A stretch of DNA of 62,776 nt from an uncultured Alistipes sp. (lineage in GTDB: Bacteria > Bacteroidota > Bacteroidia > Bacteroidales > Rikenellaceae), in NCBI GenBank assembly GCA_910583985.1, contig CAJTYA010000016.1, positions 1 to 62,776 of the forward strand. The letters run 5' to 3'. Positions 1 to 7,556 of this stretch are shown here, one piece after another. Position numbers and translations under genes: made by a program. The notes under the pieces are model-generated. The model was given only the letters and a program-made list of their open reading frames with translations, was not told the origin of the DNA and ran no database searches. Every line of letters starts with the position of its first letter. Within the stretch, counting starts at the first letter, position 1.

Positions 1-37
1 CCGGACGTGCTTTTCCTGTGAAAGAAAAGCCGTCCGG
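1..37. terminator. strong hairpin at window edge
   Basis: Positions 1-7 and 9-15 pair with 31-37 and 24-30 (CCGGACG/CGTCCGG and GCTTTTC/GAAAAGC, one bulged T), a 14-bp stem. No T-tract follows on the plus strand. It may end a gene lying left of the window. Confidence 0.4.
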
Positions 38-290
38 GTTGCGTAGTGGGCGGATACCCGCCGCAAACGTTCACTCACTCGTTTGCGGCAAGGCATCGTT
101 CCAGAACCTTCCCGATTCAGTCGTAAATGATCCGGCCTTGGGGAGAGGGCCGTTCCTCGTTCCGTCACGGCGCGCACGTCCCTACCGTCGCCCCAACGGA
201 CGACGGGAAGAAACGATATGTGTTTGGAGATAGGGGACGCGCCGGACTTCATACTCGCAGGGATGAGCAGTTGAAACTTGCGCCCGTCAG
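38..290. other. gene-free stretch with a small hairpin
   Basis: No convincing coding sequence is seen. A perfect 9-bp hairpin (61-69 with 80-88, CCGCAAACG/CGTTTGCGG) follows a 5-bp hairpin at 49-62. Nothing else recognisable. Confidence 0.4.
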
Positions 291-524
291 AAAATAAAAA
301 GGGGCGCGGTGTCAGCCCCTATTCGTAGGTCTTGGGAACCTTGATCCGGAAGCTGTCCTGCGCCCAAGTCAGTCCTGCCCGTAGGAACGAGCAGGACATA
401 ACATGGACTGACAACTGTTATACCCAGATCAAACAACCTCTTCCGAGGGTCCCAAGTTTACGAATAGGTATAAAGAGTTGTTTACCCTTTATATGTTATG
501 TCCGTCGGTCTATGCCGAACTATT
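291..524 (-). ncRNA. structured small RNA, 6S-like candidate
   Basis: Read on the minus strand, this is a self-contained RNA unit of about 225 nt. A promoter-like TACCTTCG sits at 538-531. The closing arms 468-447 and 340-318 pair over about 20 bp with a small internal mismatch. Inner pairings include 432-427 with 346-341, and 412-405 with 375-368 competing with 397-391/378-372. ACATAACAT-type arms 503-493 and 404-394 offer an alternative pairing. The unit ends with GGGGC/GCCCC (319-315 and 305-301) and a U-rich tail (300-291). A long irregular hairpin with its own promoter and terminator is the architecture of 6S RNA (Bacteroidales forms are known as Bacteroidales-1 RNA), but I have not matched conserved sequence. 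Alternatives are another regulatory RNA or a folded mobile-element end. Confidence 0.5.
296..319 (-). terminator. intrinsic terminator of the structured RNA
   Basis: On the minus strand GGGGC (319-315) pairs with GCCCC (305-301) and is followed by five U residues (300-296), then AUUUU. Short, but the U-tract is clear. Confidence 0.5.
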
Positions 525-530
525 CAATTG

Positions 531-538
531 CGAAGGTA
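531..538 (-). promoter_or_regulatory. promoter -7 element for the structured RNA
   Basis: Minus-strand TACCTTCG is one base off the Bacteroidetes TAnnTTTG consensus. A TTTA lies 19 nt upstream as a weak -33 element. Transcription would start near 524, just outside the folded region. Confidence 0.4.
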
Positions 539-620
539 GCATAATTTCTGTTGTCGTTAAATTCATGGAACAAATATATACAAAAAAACGGCATGCCCTG
601 CTAATAGGCCGTGATAAGAG

Positions 621-902
621 ATGCAAAATGCTAATTCTTTTGCAATTGTGGATAAAAGGAGCCGATATAAAGATCCGGAATTAGCAAAAAGATTAGTTGA
701 GCGGATCAAAGATTTACGCAAAACACGCAATATAGCACAAGAGACTGCTATCGATCAATCTCGTTCTGACATATATAGATACGAAGCAGGTCGTAAGATT
801 CCTAATATTATGTCCATTCGAAAAATATGCGAGCTCTATAACATTAGTATCCGTGACTTTTTCGATACGGATGCTTTCGATTATCCTCCGAAAAGAAAAT
901 AA
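621..902 (+). CDS. small XRE-family HTH transcriptional regulator
   Basis: A 93-residue Cro/C1-type DNA-binding protein with no extra domain. The family signature is visible from residue 21: LAKRLVERIKDLRKTR, then SRSDIYRYEAGRKIPN (recognition helix and R-Y-E-x-G turn), then IRKICELYNISIRDFF. Compared with typical Bacteroides relatives the stretch between the Gln of helix 2 and the Glu of YEAG is about three residues short, so the HTH may be altered. Codon use is AT-rich, unlike the neighbouring high-GC genes. It lies between the structured RNA and a broken integrase, consistent with cargo left from a mobile element. A very strong terminator follows directly. Confidence 0.75.
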   Translation: MQNANSFAIVDKRSRYKDPELAKRLVERIKDLRKTRNIAQETAIDQSRSDIYRYEAGRKIPNIMSIRKICELYNISIRDFFDTDAFDYPPKRK

Positions 903-907
903 ACTAT

Positions 908-946
908 AAACAAAACAGCGGAAAGAACTTCTTTCCGCTGTTTTGT
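908..946. terminator. perfect 17-bp terminator hairpin
   Basis: Arms 908-924 and 930-946 pair perfectly around an AACTT loop; the 3' arm ends in a T-rich run and the 5' arm begins A-rich. It starts 6 nt after the XRE stop codon and could stop transcription from either side. Confidence 0.85.
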
Positions 947-1074
947 TACAGTCGATTCCCGGTCGAACCGACGTCCCTTTCGCATAGACGATATATAAAC
1001 TCACCCTCGGCGAGTTCTTTGCACCATTGAATTATCCCCCCAAAGAATAAGAATTCCGAGATAAAACATGCGAA

Positions 1075-1106
1075 AAAGAGGCTCAGACATGTATCTGAGC
1101 CTCTTT
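1075..1106. terminator. bidirectional terminator hairpin
   Basis: AAAGAGGCTCAGA (1075-1087) pairs perfectly with 1094-1106 around CATGTA. A-rich on the left, T-rich on the right. It lies 14 nt beyond the stop codon of the integrase remnant on the minus strand and probably belonged to that gene. Confidence 0.75.
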
Positions 1107-1120
1107 CTTTCGAATGTTTC

Positions 1121-1431
1121 TTAAGATCGAACTATTGCGTCATCCTGAATTTGCCGGCTATCTTCTCGCTCGACGCATCCGTATCGCGCCCTATTTATTT
1201 TGGCGTATATCCGGGCAGTGGCGATATGCTTGTGCCCTGACATTTTGCCGACTGTCTCCGACGGTACGCCCTGCGAAAGCGTAACCGTCGTCGAAAACGT
1301 ATGCCTCGCTTCATGGTCGTAGGACCGAACGACAGTCCTGCATGACGAGCGACCTGCCGCAGCGACATATTCATCGAATCGCGATCCGTTCCGGAGAGGA
1401 CAACCTCTTTTCTATCGGATGCTTTTCGCAC
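1121..1431 (-). pseudogene. C-terminal remnant of a tyrosine recombinase (integrase), frameshifted
   Basis: The last 65 or so codons before the stop at 1123-1121 read HEARHTFSTTVTLSQGVPSE, then VGKMSGHKHIATARIYAKI. These are the HxxR, GH and catalytic Tyr boxes of Bacteroidetes phage-type integrases. Upstream, LSGTDRDSMNMSLRQVARHA then GLS continues the family pattern but in another frame, so a frameshift lies near 1310-1335. No N-terminal or core-binding domain is found before the ROK gene. It is a dead fragment of an integrated element; the XRE gene next to it may come from the same element. Confidence 0.75.
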
Positions 1432-1590
1432 GCTCCGTCCGGCACGCTTCGTATGTCCGCGGCGGTCGGTCGTTTCCCGCTTCGCTGCGGGATGACCGCC
1501 TTTTTCTGCGGATGCGGCGGACTGACTTGTCCGCCGCCGGAATCGCCGCGGCCCGGTCGAAACCGGGCACGCGACGGGAAGCCGCGCGGA

Positions 1591-2556
1591 TTATTTGCTG
1601 TCGAGACTCTGCCAAACCAAGGCCGAGGCGCCCAGCACGGCGGCATTCTTGCCGTCGATGCCCGAAGGCAGCAGTTTGACCTTGTTGCGGAAGATGGGCA
1701 TCATGTGCATTTCCATGTATTTCTTCGTCGGTTCGAAGATGTACTTGCCGGCTTTGGCCAGTCCGCCGAACAGGAAAATGGCTTCGGGGCTGGTGATCGA
1801 CACGGCGTCCGCCAGCGCGCGGCCGAGCAGCATGCCCGTGTATTCGTAGGCTTCGATGGCCAGCGGGTCGCCGTTGAGGGCGGCTTTCGTAATCATTTCG
1901 GCCGTCAGTTCGTTGTAGGTCACGTGCCGGAATTCGCTGTCCTCGATGCTGTCGGCCATCAGTTTGAAGATCGTCCGTTTGATGCCCGTCGCTGAAACGT
2001 AGGTTTCCAGACAGCCCTTGCGGCCGCATCCGCAGATGCGTCCCGTGTGGCTGACCGTCACGTGGCCCAGCTCGCCGGCGAATCCGTCGTGGCCGTAGAT
2101 GAGCTGTCCGTTGGCGACGAATCCGCTGCCCAGTCCGGTGCCGAGCGTCACCACTAAAAAGTCCTTCATGCCGCGCGCTCCGCCGTATACCATTTCGCCC
2201 ACGGCGGCGGCATTGGCGTCGTTGGTCAGGATGATGGGCTGGGTCGGGAAGAAGCGTTTCATCTTTTCGACGAGGTTTACGGCTCCTTTCCACGGCAGGT
2301 TGGGCGCGTTTTCTATCGTGCCTTTGTAGTAGTTGCCGTTGGGGGCTCCGATGCCGATGCCCACCAGCTCGACCTGATCGCCGGCGGCCTTGAGCAGGTT
2401 CTGTATGCCGATGTAGAGTTCTTCTATGTACTGGTCCGCATCCGGGTAGTTACGGGTCGGAAATACGCCTTCGCTGAGGATATATCCTTTGTCGTCCACC
2501 AGTCCGTAGACGGAGTTCGTTCCTCCGATGTCTACGCCGATCGCTACTTTTTTCAT
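1591..2556 (-). CDS. ROK-family sugar kinase (glucokinase-like)
   Basis: A 321-residue cytoplasmic kinase expected to phosphorylate glucose, or possibly N-acetylmannosamine or a related sugar, with ATP. The ATP-binding motif DIGGTN is at residues 9-14, NDANAAA at 112-118 contains the likely catalytic Asp, GTGLGSG is at 139-145, and the ROK zinc site H165 with CGCGRKGCLE (Cys 175, 177, 182) is complete. The start at MKKVAIGVDIGG is preferred over an in-frame start 17 codons upstream because family proteins begin there. A TATATTTG element lies about 135 nt upstream. Substrate cannot be fixed from sequence; glucokinase is the usual call for Bacteroidales homologues of this length. Confidence 0.85.
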   Translation of the reverse strand: MKKVAIGVDIGGTNSVYGLVDDKGYILSEGVFPTRNYPDADQYIEELYIGIQNLLKAAGDQVELVGIGIGAPNGNYYKGTIENAPNLPWKGAVNLVEKMKRFFPTQPIILTNDANAAAVGEMVYGGARGMKDFLVVTLGTGLGSGFVANGQLIYGHDGFAGELGHVTVSHTGRICGCGRKGCLETYVSATGIKRTIFKLMADSIEDSEFRHVTYNELTAEMITKAALNGDPLAIEAYEYTGMLLGRALADAVSITSPEAIFLFGGLAKAGKYIFEPTKKYMEMHMMPIFRNKVKLLPSGIDGKNAAVLGASALVWQSLDSK

Positions 2557-2690
2557 AGGGCAAAATGTGTCTTTGTGAAGTGAATTGAGTTCGGTTGTAT
2601 TTTTCAAAAATCAAGCTGAATGTTCGATGGAAAAGAACGACCGGTGTCGGACACGGCCCGGTTCGCGGCGGCGAGGCCGGTTCTTTGAAA

Positions 2691-2698
2691 CAAATATA
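2691..2698 (-). promoter_or_regulatory. promoter -7 element of the ROK kinase gene
   Basis: TATATTTG on the minus strand matches the Bacteroidetes TAnnTTTG consensus exactly. It would give a 5' leader of roughly 130 nt. Confidence 0.5.
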
Positions 2699-2838
2699 CC
2701 GAAAAAAACGTTCGCATCAATATTTTCGGGGCAAAAAATCCTCTTCCTCCCGCCGATTCCGCCCGCGGAGCGCCGTCGTTTTTCCCTCCGCCGGGACGGA
2801 TGCCCCTCGGAGGCGGTACGCATTGCCGGAAAGTTTCT

Positions 2839-2846
2839 TACCTTTG
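2839..2846 (+). promoter_or_regulatory. promoter -7 element of the polyprenyl synthase operon
   Basis: TACCTTTG matches TAnnTTTG exactly, 45 nt before the ATG. The -33 element is not clear. Confidence 0.5.
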
Positions 2847-2890
2847 TGTCCCGGTCTTCGGAAGGGGACCGGACAAAAACGACGACGACT

Positions 2891-3865
2891 ATGTATTCTT
2901 TTCAGGAATTGCTGGATATCACCGAGCGGGAACTCTCCGCGCTGAAGTATCCGGCGCAGCCCGAACGCCTTTACGAGCCCGTGGCCTATTCGCTCGAAGA
3001 GGGCGGCAAACGCCTCCGTCCGGTGGCGCTGCTGATGGCCTGCGACCTGTTCGGCGGCGGAATCGCCGCCGCCAAGCCCGCGGCGCTGGCCGTGGAGGTG
3101 TTCCACAACTTCACGCTGCTGCACGACGACATCATGGACCGCTCCGACATGCGGCGCGGCAAGCCGGCCGTGCATACCCGTTGGAACGACAACGTGGCCA
3201 TCCTTTCCGGCGATGCGATGATGATTCTCGCCTACCGGCTGCTGTGCGGCTCCGACGAGGCCGTGTTGCCGAGGCTGCTTTCGGTGTTCAACGCGACGGC
3301 CCTCGGCGTGTGCGAGGGACAGCAGTACGACATGGATTTCGAGACGCGCGACGAGGTGACCGTCGGGGAATACCTGCGCATGATCGAGCTCAAGACCGCC
3401 GTCCTGCTGGCCGGAGCGCTCAAGATGGGGGCGCTGTGCGGCGGGGCGAAAGACGACGAGGCCGACCGGCTCTACCGTTTCGGGATCGCCGTCGGACTGG
3501 CCTTCCAGTTGCAGGACGATCTGCTCGATACCTACGGCGATGCCGCCGTGTTCGGCAAGCCCATCGGGGGCGACATTCTGGCCGGCAAGAAAACGTTCCT
3601 GCTGACCACGGCCCTCGGTACGGCCGACGAGGCGGTACGGGCGCGGCTGCTCGCCCTGCTGGGCGACGGCGCGGCCGAACCCTCCGACAAGATCGCCTCG
3701 GTGCGGGCGATCTACGACGCGCTTTCGGTGCGCGAGGCCACCCAGAAGGCAATCGCGGCCTATTTCGACGAGGCGGAACGCATGTTAGACGGATTGGGCT
3801 TGCCCGGAGAGAGAACGCAGCCGCTCCGGGAGCTGGCCCGCAGATTGTTGAACCGCAACCGATAG
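2891..3865 (+). CDS. polyprenyl diphosphate synthase
   Basis: A 324-residue trans-prenyltransferase that extends allylic diphosphates with isopentenyl diphosphate to make the isoprenoid chain of menaquinone or a related lipid. Both Asp-rich motifs are intact: DDIMD at 79-83 followed by MRRGKPAVH, and FQLQDDLLDTYGD with DDLLD at 209-213. GGKRLRP at 38-44 is the diphosphate-binding stretch. The start is the ATG just after the promoter; the in-frame extension upstream has no family similarity. First gene of a plus-strand row with the U32 peptidase (9-nt gap). Chain length cannot be read with confidence. Confidence 0.9.
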   Translation: MYSFQELLDITERELSALKYPAQPERLYEPVAYSLEEGGKRLRPVALLMACDLFGGGIAAAKPAALAVEVFHNFTLLHDDIMDRSDMRRGKPAVHTRWNDNVAILSGDAMMILAYRLLCGSDEAVLPRLLSVFNATALGVCEGQQYDMDFETRDEVTVGEYLRMIELKTAVLLAGALKMGALCGGAKDDEADRLYRFGIAVGLAFQLQDDLLDTYGDAAVFGKPIGGDILAGKKTFLLTTALGTADEAVRARLLALLGDGAAEPSDKIASVRAIYDALSVREATQKAIAAYFDEAERMLDGLGLPGERTQPLRELARRLLNRNR

Positions 3866-3874
3866 AGCCGGACG

Positions 3875-5131
3875 ATGAGACGCAGCGACATAGAGATCAT
3901 GGCTCCCGTGGGGTGCTACGAATCGTTGGCCGCCGCCGTGCAGGCCGGAGCCGATTCCATCTATTTCGGAGTCGAACAGCTCAACATGCGGGCGCGTTCG
4001 TCCTTCAATTTCACGTTGGACGATCTCTCGAAGATCGTTTCCGTCGCTCGCGAAAACGGCATCAAAACCTATTTGACCGTCAATACGATTCTCTACGACG
4101 AGGATCTGGCGCCCATGCGCCGCATCATGGACCGTGCCCTCCGGGAAGGAATCGACGCGGTGATCGTCTCCGATCAGGCGGCCATCGCCTACGCCCGTTC
4201 CATCGGGTTGGAGGTGCATATTTCCACGCAGTTGAGCCTGTCGAACATCGAGTCGGTGGCGTTTTATGCCCGGTATGCCGACGTCGTGGTGCTGGCACGC
4301 GAATTGAGCCTTCCGCAGATCGGGGCCATCCACCGGGCCATCCGCGAACGGAACATCCGCGGACCGAAGGGCGAGCTCGTCCGGATCGAGATGTTCGCGC
4401 ACGGGGCGCTGTGCATGGCCGTTTCCGGCAAGTGTTACCTCAGTCTGCACCATACGGGCTGCTCGGCCAACCGGGGCAGTTGCCGGCAGGTGTGCCGTCG
4501 GGCCTATACGGCGCGGGACAAGGAGACCGGCGAGGAGCTGACCGTGGAAAACCAGTACATCATGTCGCCCAAGGACCTCTGTACGGTCGATTTTCTGGAC
4601 CTTTTCCTCGAAGCCGGGGTGCGGGTGCTCAAGATCGAGGGCCGGGCGCGTTCGGCGGAGTATGTCAAGCGCACGGTCGAGTGTTACGACGAGGCGCTGC
4701 GGGCCGTCGAGGCGGGCACGTATACGCCCGAACGGGCCGCGGCGTGGAAAGAGCGTCTGCGCACCGTCTTCAACCGGGGCTTCTGGGGCGGATACTATCA
4801 GGGCGAGAAGGCCGGCGAGTGGACCCGCCACTACGGTTCGTCGGCCACGAGGCGCAAGGTTTACGTGGGCAAGGTGACGAACTATTTCGCCCGCATCGGC
4901 GTGGTCGAGGTGCTGGTCGAGGCGGCGCCGATTGCGGTGGGAGAATCCGCTTTCATCACCGGCGAGACGACCGGCGTGCTGGAGTTCGAGCCCGACGACA
5001 TCCGCGTGGCTTTCGAGTCCGTGGACGAGGCGCCGCAGGGCGTCTATTGCTCGATCAAGGTCCCCGCCGTCGTGCGGCGGGGCGACAAACTCTATAAAAC
5101 GGTGCCCGTGGACCCGGCTCGCTGCGATTAG
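3875..5131 (+). CDS. U32-family peptidase / tRNA hydroxylation protein homologue
   Basis: 418 residues of the U32 (collagenase-like, TrhP/YegQ) family, a TIM-barrel protein with a C-terminal beta domain. The family cysteine cluster is visible at Cys 180, 187, 196, 203 and 207 (GALCMAVSGKCYLS then GCSANRGSCRQVCRRA), which in characterised members binds an Fe-S cluster. Well-studied relatives act in prephenate-dependent 5-hydroxylation of wobble uridine in tRNA rather than in proteolysis, so the peptidase label is historical. Starts 9 nt after the polyprenyl synthase, so probably cotranscribed. Confidence 0.85.
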   Translation: MRRSDIEIMAPVGCYESLAAAVQAGADSIYFGVEQLNMRARSSFNFTLDDLSKIVSVARENGIKTYLTVNTILYDEDLAPMRRIMDRALREGIDAVIVSDQAAIAYARSIGLEVHISTQLSLSNIESVAFYARYADVVVLARELSLPQIGAIHRAIRERNIRGPKGELVRIEMFAHGALCMAVSGKCYLSLHHTGCSANRGSCRQVCRRAYTARDKETGEELTVENQYIMSPKDLCTVDFLDLFLEAGVRVLKIEGRARSAEYVKRTVECYDEALRAVEAGTYTPERAAAWKERLRTVFNRGFWGGYYQGEKAGEWTRHYGSSATRRKVYVGKVTNYFARIGVVEVLVEAAPIAVGESAFITGETTGVLEFEPDDIRVAFESVDEAPQGVYCSIKVPAVVRRGDKLYKTVPVDPARCD

Positions 5132-5185
5132 GCCGCCCGCCGGATTTTTCGCCGCAGGGTCGCTCCGCGAGGGAAAACAGAAACG

Positions 5186-6271
5186 ATGACCGAACCGAAA
5201 ACCGAAAACAACCGAGGAGCCCTGAGTCGCATCCGGCTCAGCCGCGCCCTTTACCCGATTGCGATAGGTCTGGGCGTGGTGGGGTATATGCTGTGGCGGG
5301 ATTTCGATGCCGATGTCTTTTCGGGCGTCCGGTTCACGTGGCGCTCGGTGTTCTGGCTTTTCATGGCGGTCCTGTTCATGTTCGGCCGCGATCTGGGTTA
5401 TATCGTCCGGATCCGGGTGCTCAGCGGCAACGAGCTCTCGTGGCTTCAGGCCTTCCGTGTCATCATGCTCTGGGAGTTTACCTCGGCCGTGACGCCTTCG
5501 GCCGTCGGCGGTACGAGCGTGGCTATCGTCTACGTGCACAAGGAGGGGATCGGCGTGGGGCGCAGTTCGGCCATCGTGATGCTGACTTCCTTTCTGGACG
5601 AGGTCTATTTCATCGTGATGTTTCCGCTGTTGATGCTGCTCGTGGGCCGGACCGAGCTGTTCGACGTCGATGCGTCGGGCGTCGTGGCCCGCAGCTTGAT
5701 GAATTTCGCGCTCATCGGGTATTTCGTCAAACTGGCCTATGTGCTGCTGCTCTCCTACGGACTGTTCGTCAATCCGCGCGGCATCAAGAGTCTGCTCGTC
5801 CGGATTTTCAGGCTCCGCTTTCTGCGTCGCTGGGCGCAGGGGGCCGAGAAGACGGGAGATGACATCGTCCGTTCGTCGTTAGAAATCCGGCGTCACGGCT
5901 TCCGTTTCTGGTTCGGGGCCGGGGCTTCGACGTTTCTGTCGTGGAGTTCGCGGTATATGGTGGCCAACGCACTGGTGCTGGCCTTTTTCTCGGTCGGCGA
6001 CCAGTTCCTGCTTTTCGCGCGGCAGTTGGTCATGTGGATCATGATGCTCGTCATGCCGACGCCGGGCGGCAGCGGATTCGCCGAATACGTGTTCAGCACT
6101 TACTGCCGCGACCTGATCGAGGTGCCCGCGGCGTTGCAGCTCGGTGCGGCGACGCTCATCGCGCTGATGTGGCGCGGAGTGACGTATTATCCCTATTTAG
6201 CCATCGGTGCGGTGATCTTTCCCCGGTGGATCAAACGGAAATTCGGAAAAAAGGCTGCGGCCGATCAATAA
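5186..6271 (+). CDS. YbhN / LPG-synthase-type transmembrane protein (UPF0104)
   Basis: 361 residues with about eight hydrophobic segments and no soluble domain. Family landmarks are RDLGYIVRIRVLSGNELSWL around residues 68-87 and the glycine/proline-rich FTSAVTPSAVGGTSVAIVY, matching the transmembrane half of lysylphosphatidylglycerol synthase and the AglD/YbhN proteins, proposed flippases or lipid-associated regulators. The catalytic aminoacyl-transfer domain of MprF is absent, so it is not a complete LPG synthase. It starts 54 nt after the U32 gene and is probably the last gene of that unit. Confidence 0.8.
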   Translation: MTEPKTENNRGALSRIRLSRALYPIAIGLGVVGYMLWRDFDADVFSGVRFTWRSVFWLFMAVLFMFGRDLGYIVRIRVLSGNELSWLQAFRVIMLWEFTSAVTPSAVGGTSVAIVYVHKEGIGVGRSSAIVMLTSFLDEVYFIVMFPLLMLLVGRTELFDVDASGVVARSLMNFALIGYFVKLAYVLLLSYGLFVNPRGIKSLLVRIFRLRFLRRWAQGAEKTGDDIVRSSLEIRRHGFRFWFGAGASTFLSWSSRYMVANALVLAFFSVGDQFLLFARQLVMWIMMLVMPTPGGSGFAEYVFSTYCRDLIEVPAALQLGAATLIALMWRGVTYYPYLAIGAVIFPRWIKRKFGKKAAADQ

Positions 6272-6848
6272 TTTCCTCCGGAAGGCCGCGAGGGAAACGT
6301 TCCGGGCGGAAGGAAACGTCTTCGGAGCGGGTTTTCGACGGTTCCTCGCTGTTTCACACTTTCTTTTTTCGCGCGGGCATATTTCGGTGTCCCGGAGAAA
6401 ACCCGTGCGGCCGTGTTCGGCAGCCGGCAGCCTCGAATCTTGCAGAAGATCGGGGCGATCTCTGTGCGCGACCCGCGGCCGCGGGAGCATGCGGCCGGGT
6501 TCTTTCGTCGCTTCCCTGTCGGTGTATCGCAGGGCGGAAACATTCATTTAACCGGGTGTGCCGACGGAACCGCATGGCGTCTCGCTCGATGGGACGATGG
6601 CTTCGATTCCCGACCGAGCGTTTCCGAGGGATCGCTCCGGGTCCTTCCGAATATTCGGCCGACGGTCGCGGGAGCATGCGGCAGGGGTTTTCGTCGCGGT
6701 CCGGAACGTCGGTGCAATAGAACCGTTCTCGTTTTTGTCACCGTGATCTTTTAGGGGAACGAACTTGAGAAACGTTCGTGCGCTTTCGCAGATCGCCGCG
6801 CAGCTTCTGCCGTCGTTTCCGGCGGAAATGGCTGTCCGGCGTGTCGGT
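6272..6848. other. gene-free stretch between convergent units
   Basis: No coding sequence with family similarity is seen. A 16-bp direct repeat CGCGGGAGCATGCGGC occurs at 6480-6495 and 6667-6682, with weaker similarity continuing after it. No clear terminator for either flanking unit was found. Confidence 0.4.
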
Positions 6849-7556
6849 TTACCTTTCCTGTCCGTGCCCGTCGTCGGAGGATTCCCGTTCGTTTTTCAGC
6901 AGCGCTTCGGCCGTAATCATGTCGACGGGCGTGGTGATTTTGATGTTCGAATAGGCGCCTTCGCAAAGGCGGATTTCGTGTCCGGAGGCTTCCACGACGC
7001 TTGCGTCGTCCGTGAAGCGTTCGTCGTAGGGGCGCTCGTAGGCTTTCCGGAGCACGGAGGCGCGGAACGTCTGCGGCGTTTGTACGATGCGGAACCGGTT
7101 TCGGTCGACGATGCGGCTCTGTGTCCCGTCCGTCTCCCGCAGCGAATCGACCGGCGGAACGACCGGCACGGCGGCTCCGAACGTCCGGGCGCATTCGACC
7201 GCTCGAAGGACGATCTGCCGGTTCACTAACGGACGCACGCCGTCGTGCACGGCGACCAGTTCCGCGTCGCCGATACGTTCCAACCCCCGGCGGACCGATT
7301 CGAAACGGTTCGCTCCGCCCGCGCAGGTTTCGTGCGCGACGTCGAAGCCGTATGCCCGGCAGAGGTCCTTCCAGTATGCGACGTGACTTTCGGGCAGCAC
7401 CACGACGATGCGGCAGCCGGGCAGCGCTTCGGCGAAGCGCTCGACGGTATGCATGAGGATCGGACGTCCTCCTATCGGCAGGAATTGTTTGGGCAGGCGG
7501 GCCTGCATGCGGCTGCCGTTGCCTCCGGCTACGATGATGACGGCTACGGTCGGCAT
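6849..7556 (-). CDS. ispD: 2-C-methyl-D-erythritol 4-phosphate cytidylyltransferase
   Basis: A 235-residue enzyme of the non-mevalonate isoprenoid pathway: it joins CTP and MEP to give CDP-ME. The nucleotide-binding loop AGGNGSRMQARLPKQF (residues 10-25), the DGVRP box (105-109), RFRIVQTPQTF and the DDASVVE stretch are all present. Last gene of a four-gene minus-strand operon; its start overlaps the 3' end of the SDR gene by 13 nt, which suggests translational coupling. The C-terminus carries a short hydrophilic tail (NERESSDDGHGQER) beyond the usual end. Confidence 0.92.
   Translation of the reverse strand: MPTVAVIIVAGGNGSRMQARLPKQFLPIGGRPILMHTVERFAEALPGCRIVVVLPESHVAYWKDLCRAYGFDVAHETCAGGANRFESVRRGLERIGDAELVAVHDGVRPLVNRQIVLRAVECARTFGAAVPVVPPVDSLRETDGTQSRIVDRNRFRIVQTPQTFRASVLRKAYERPYDERFTDDASVVEASGHEIRLCEGAYSNIKITTPVDMITAEALLKNERESSDDGHGQER

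Noticed and set aside
950..1010. tRNA-like GGTTCGACC T-loop on the minus strand near the integrase remnant
   Set aside because: No pairing acceptor, D or anticodon arms could be built around it.
2800..5097. 765-codon plus-strand frame over the polyprenyl synthase and U32 genes
   Set aside because: Arg/Gly-rich shadow of two well-supported genes in another frame.
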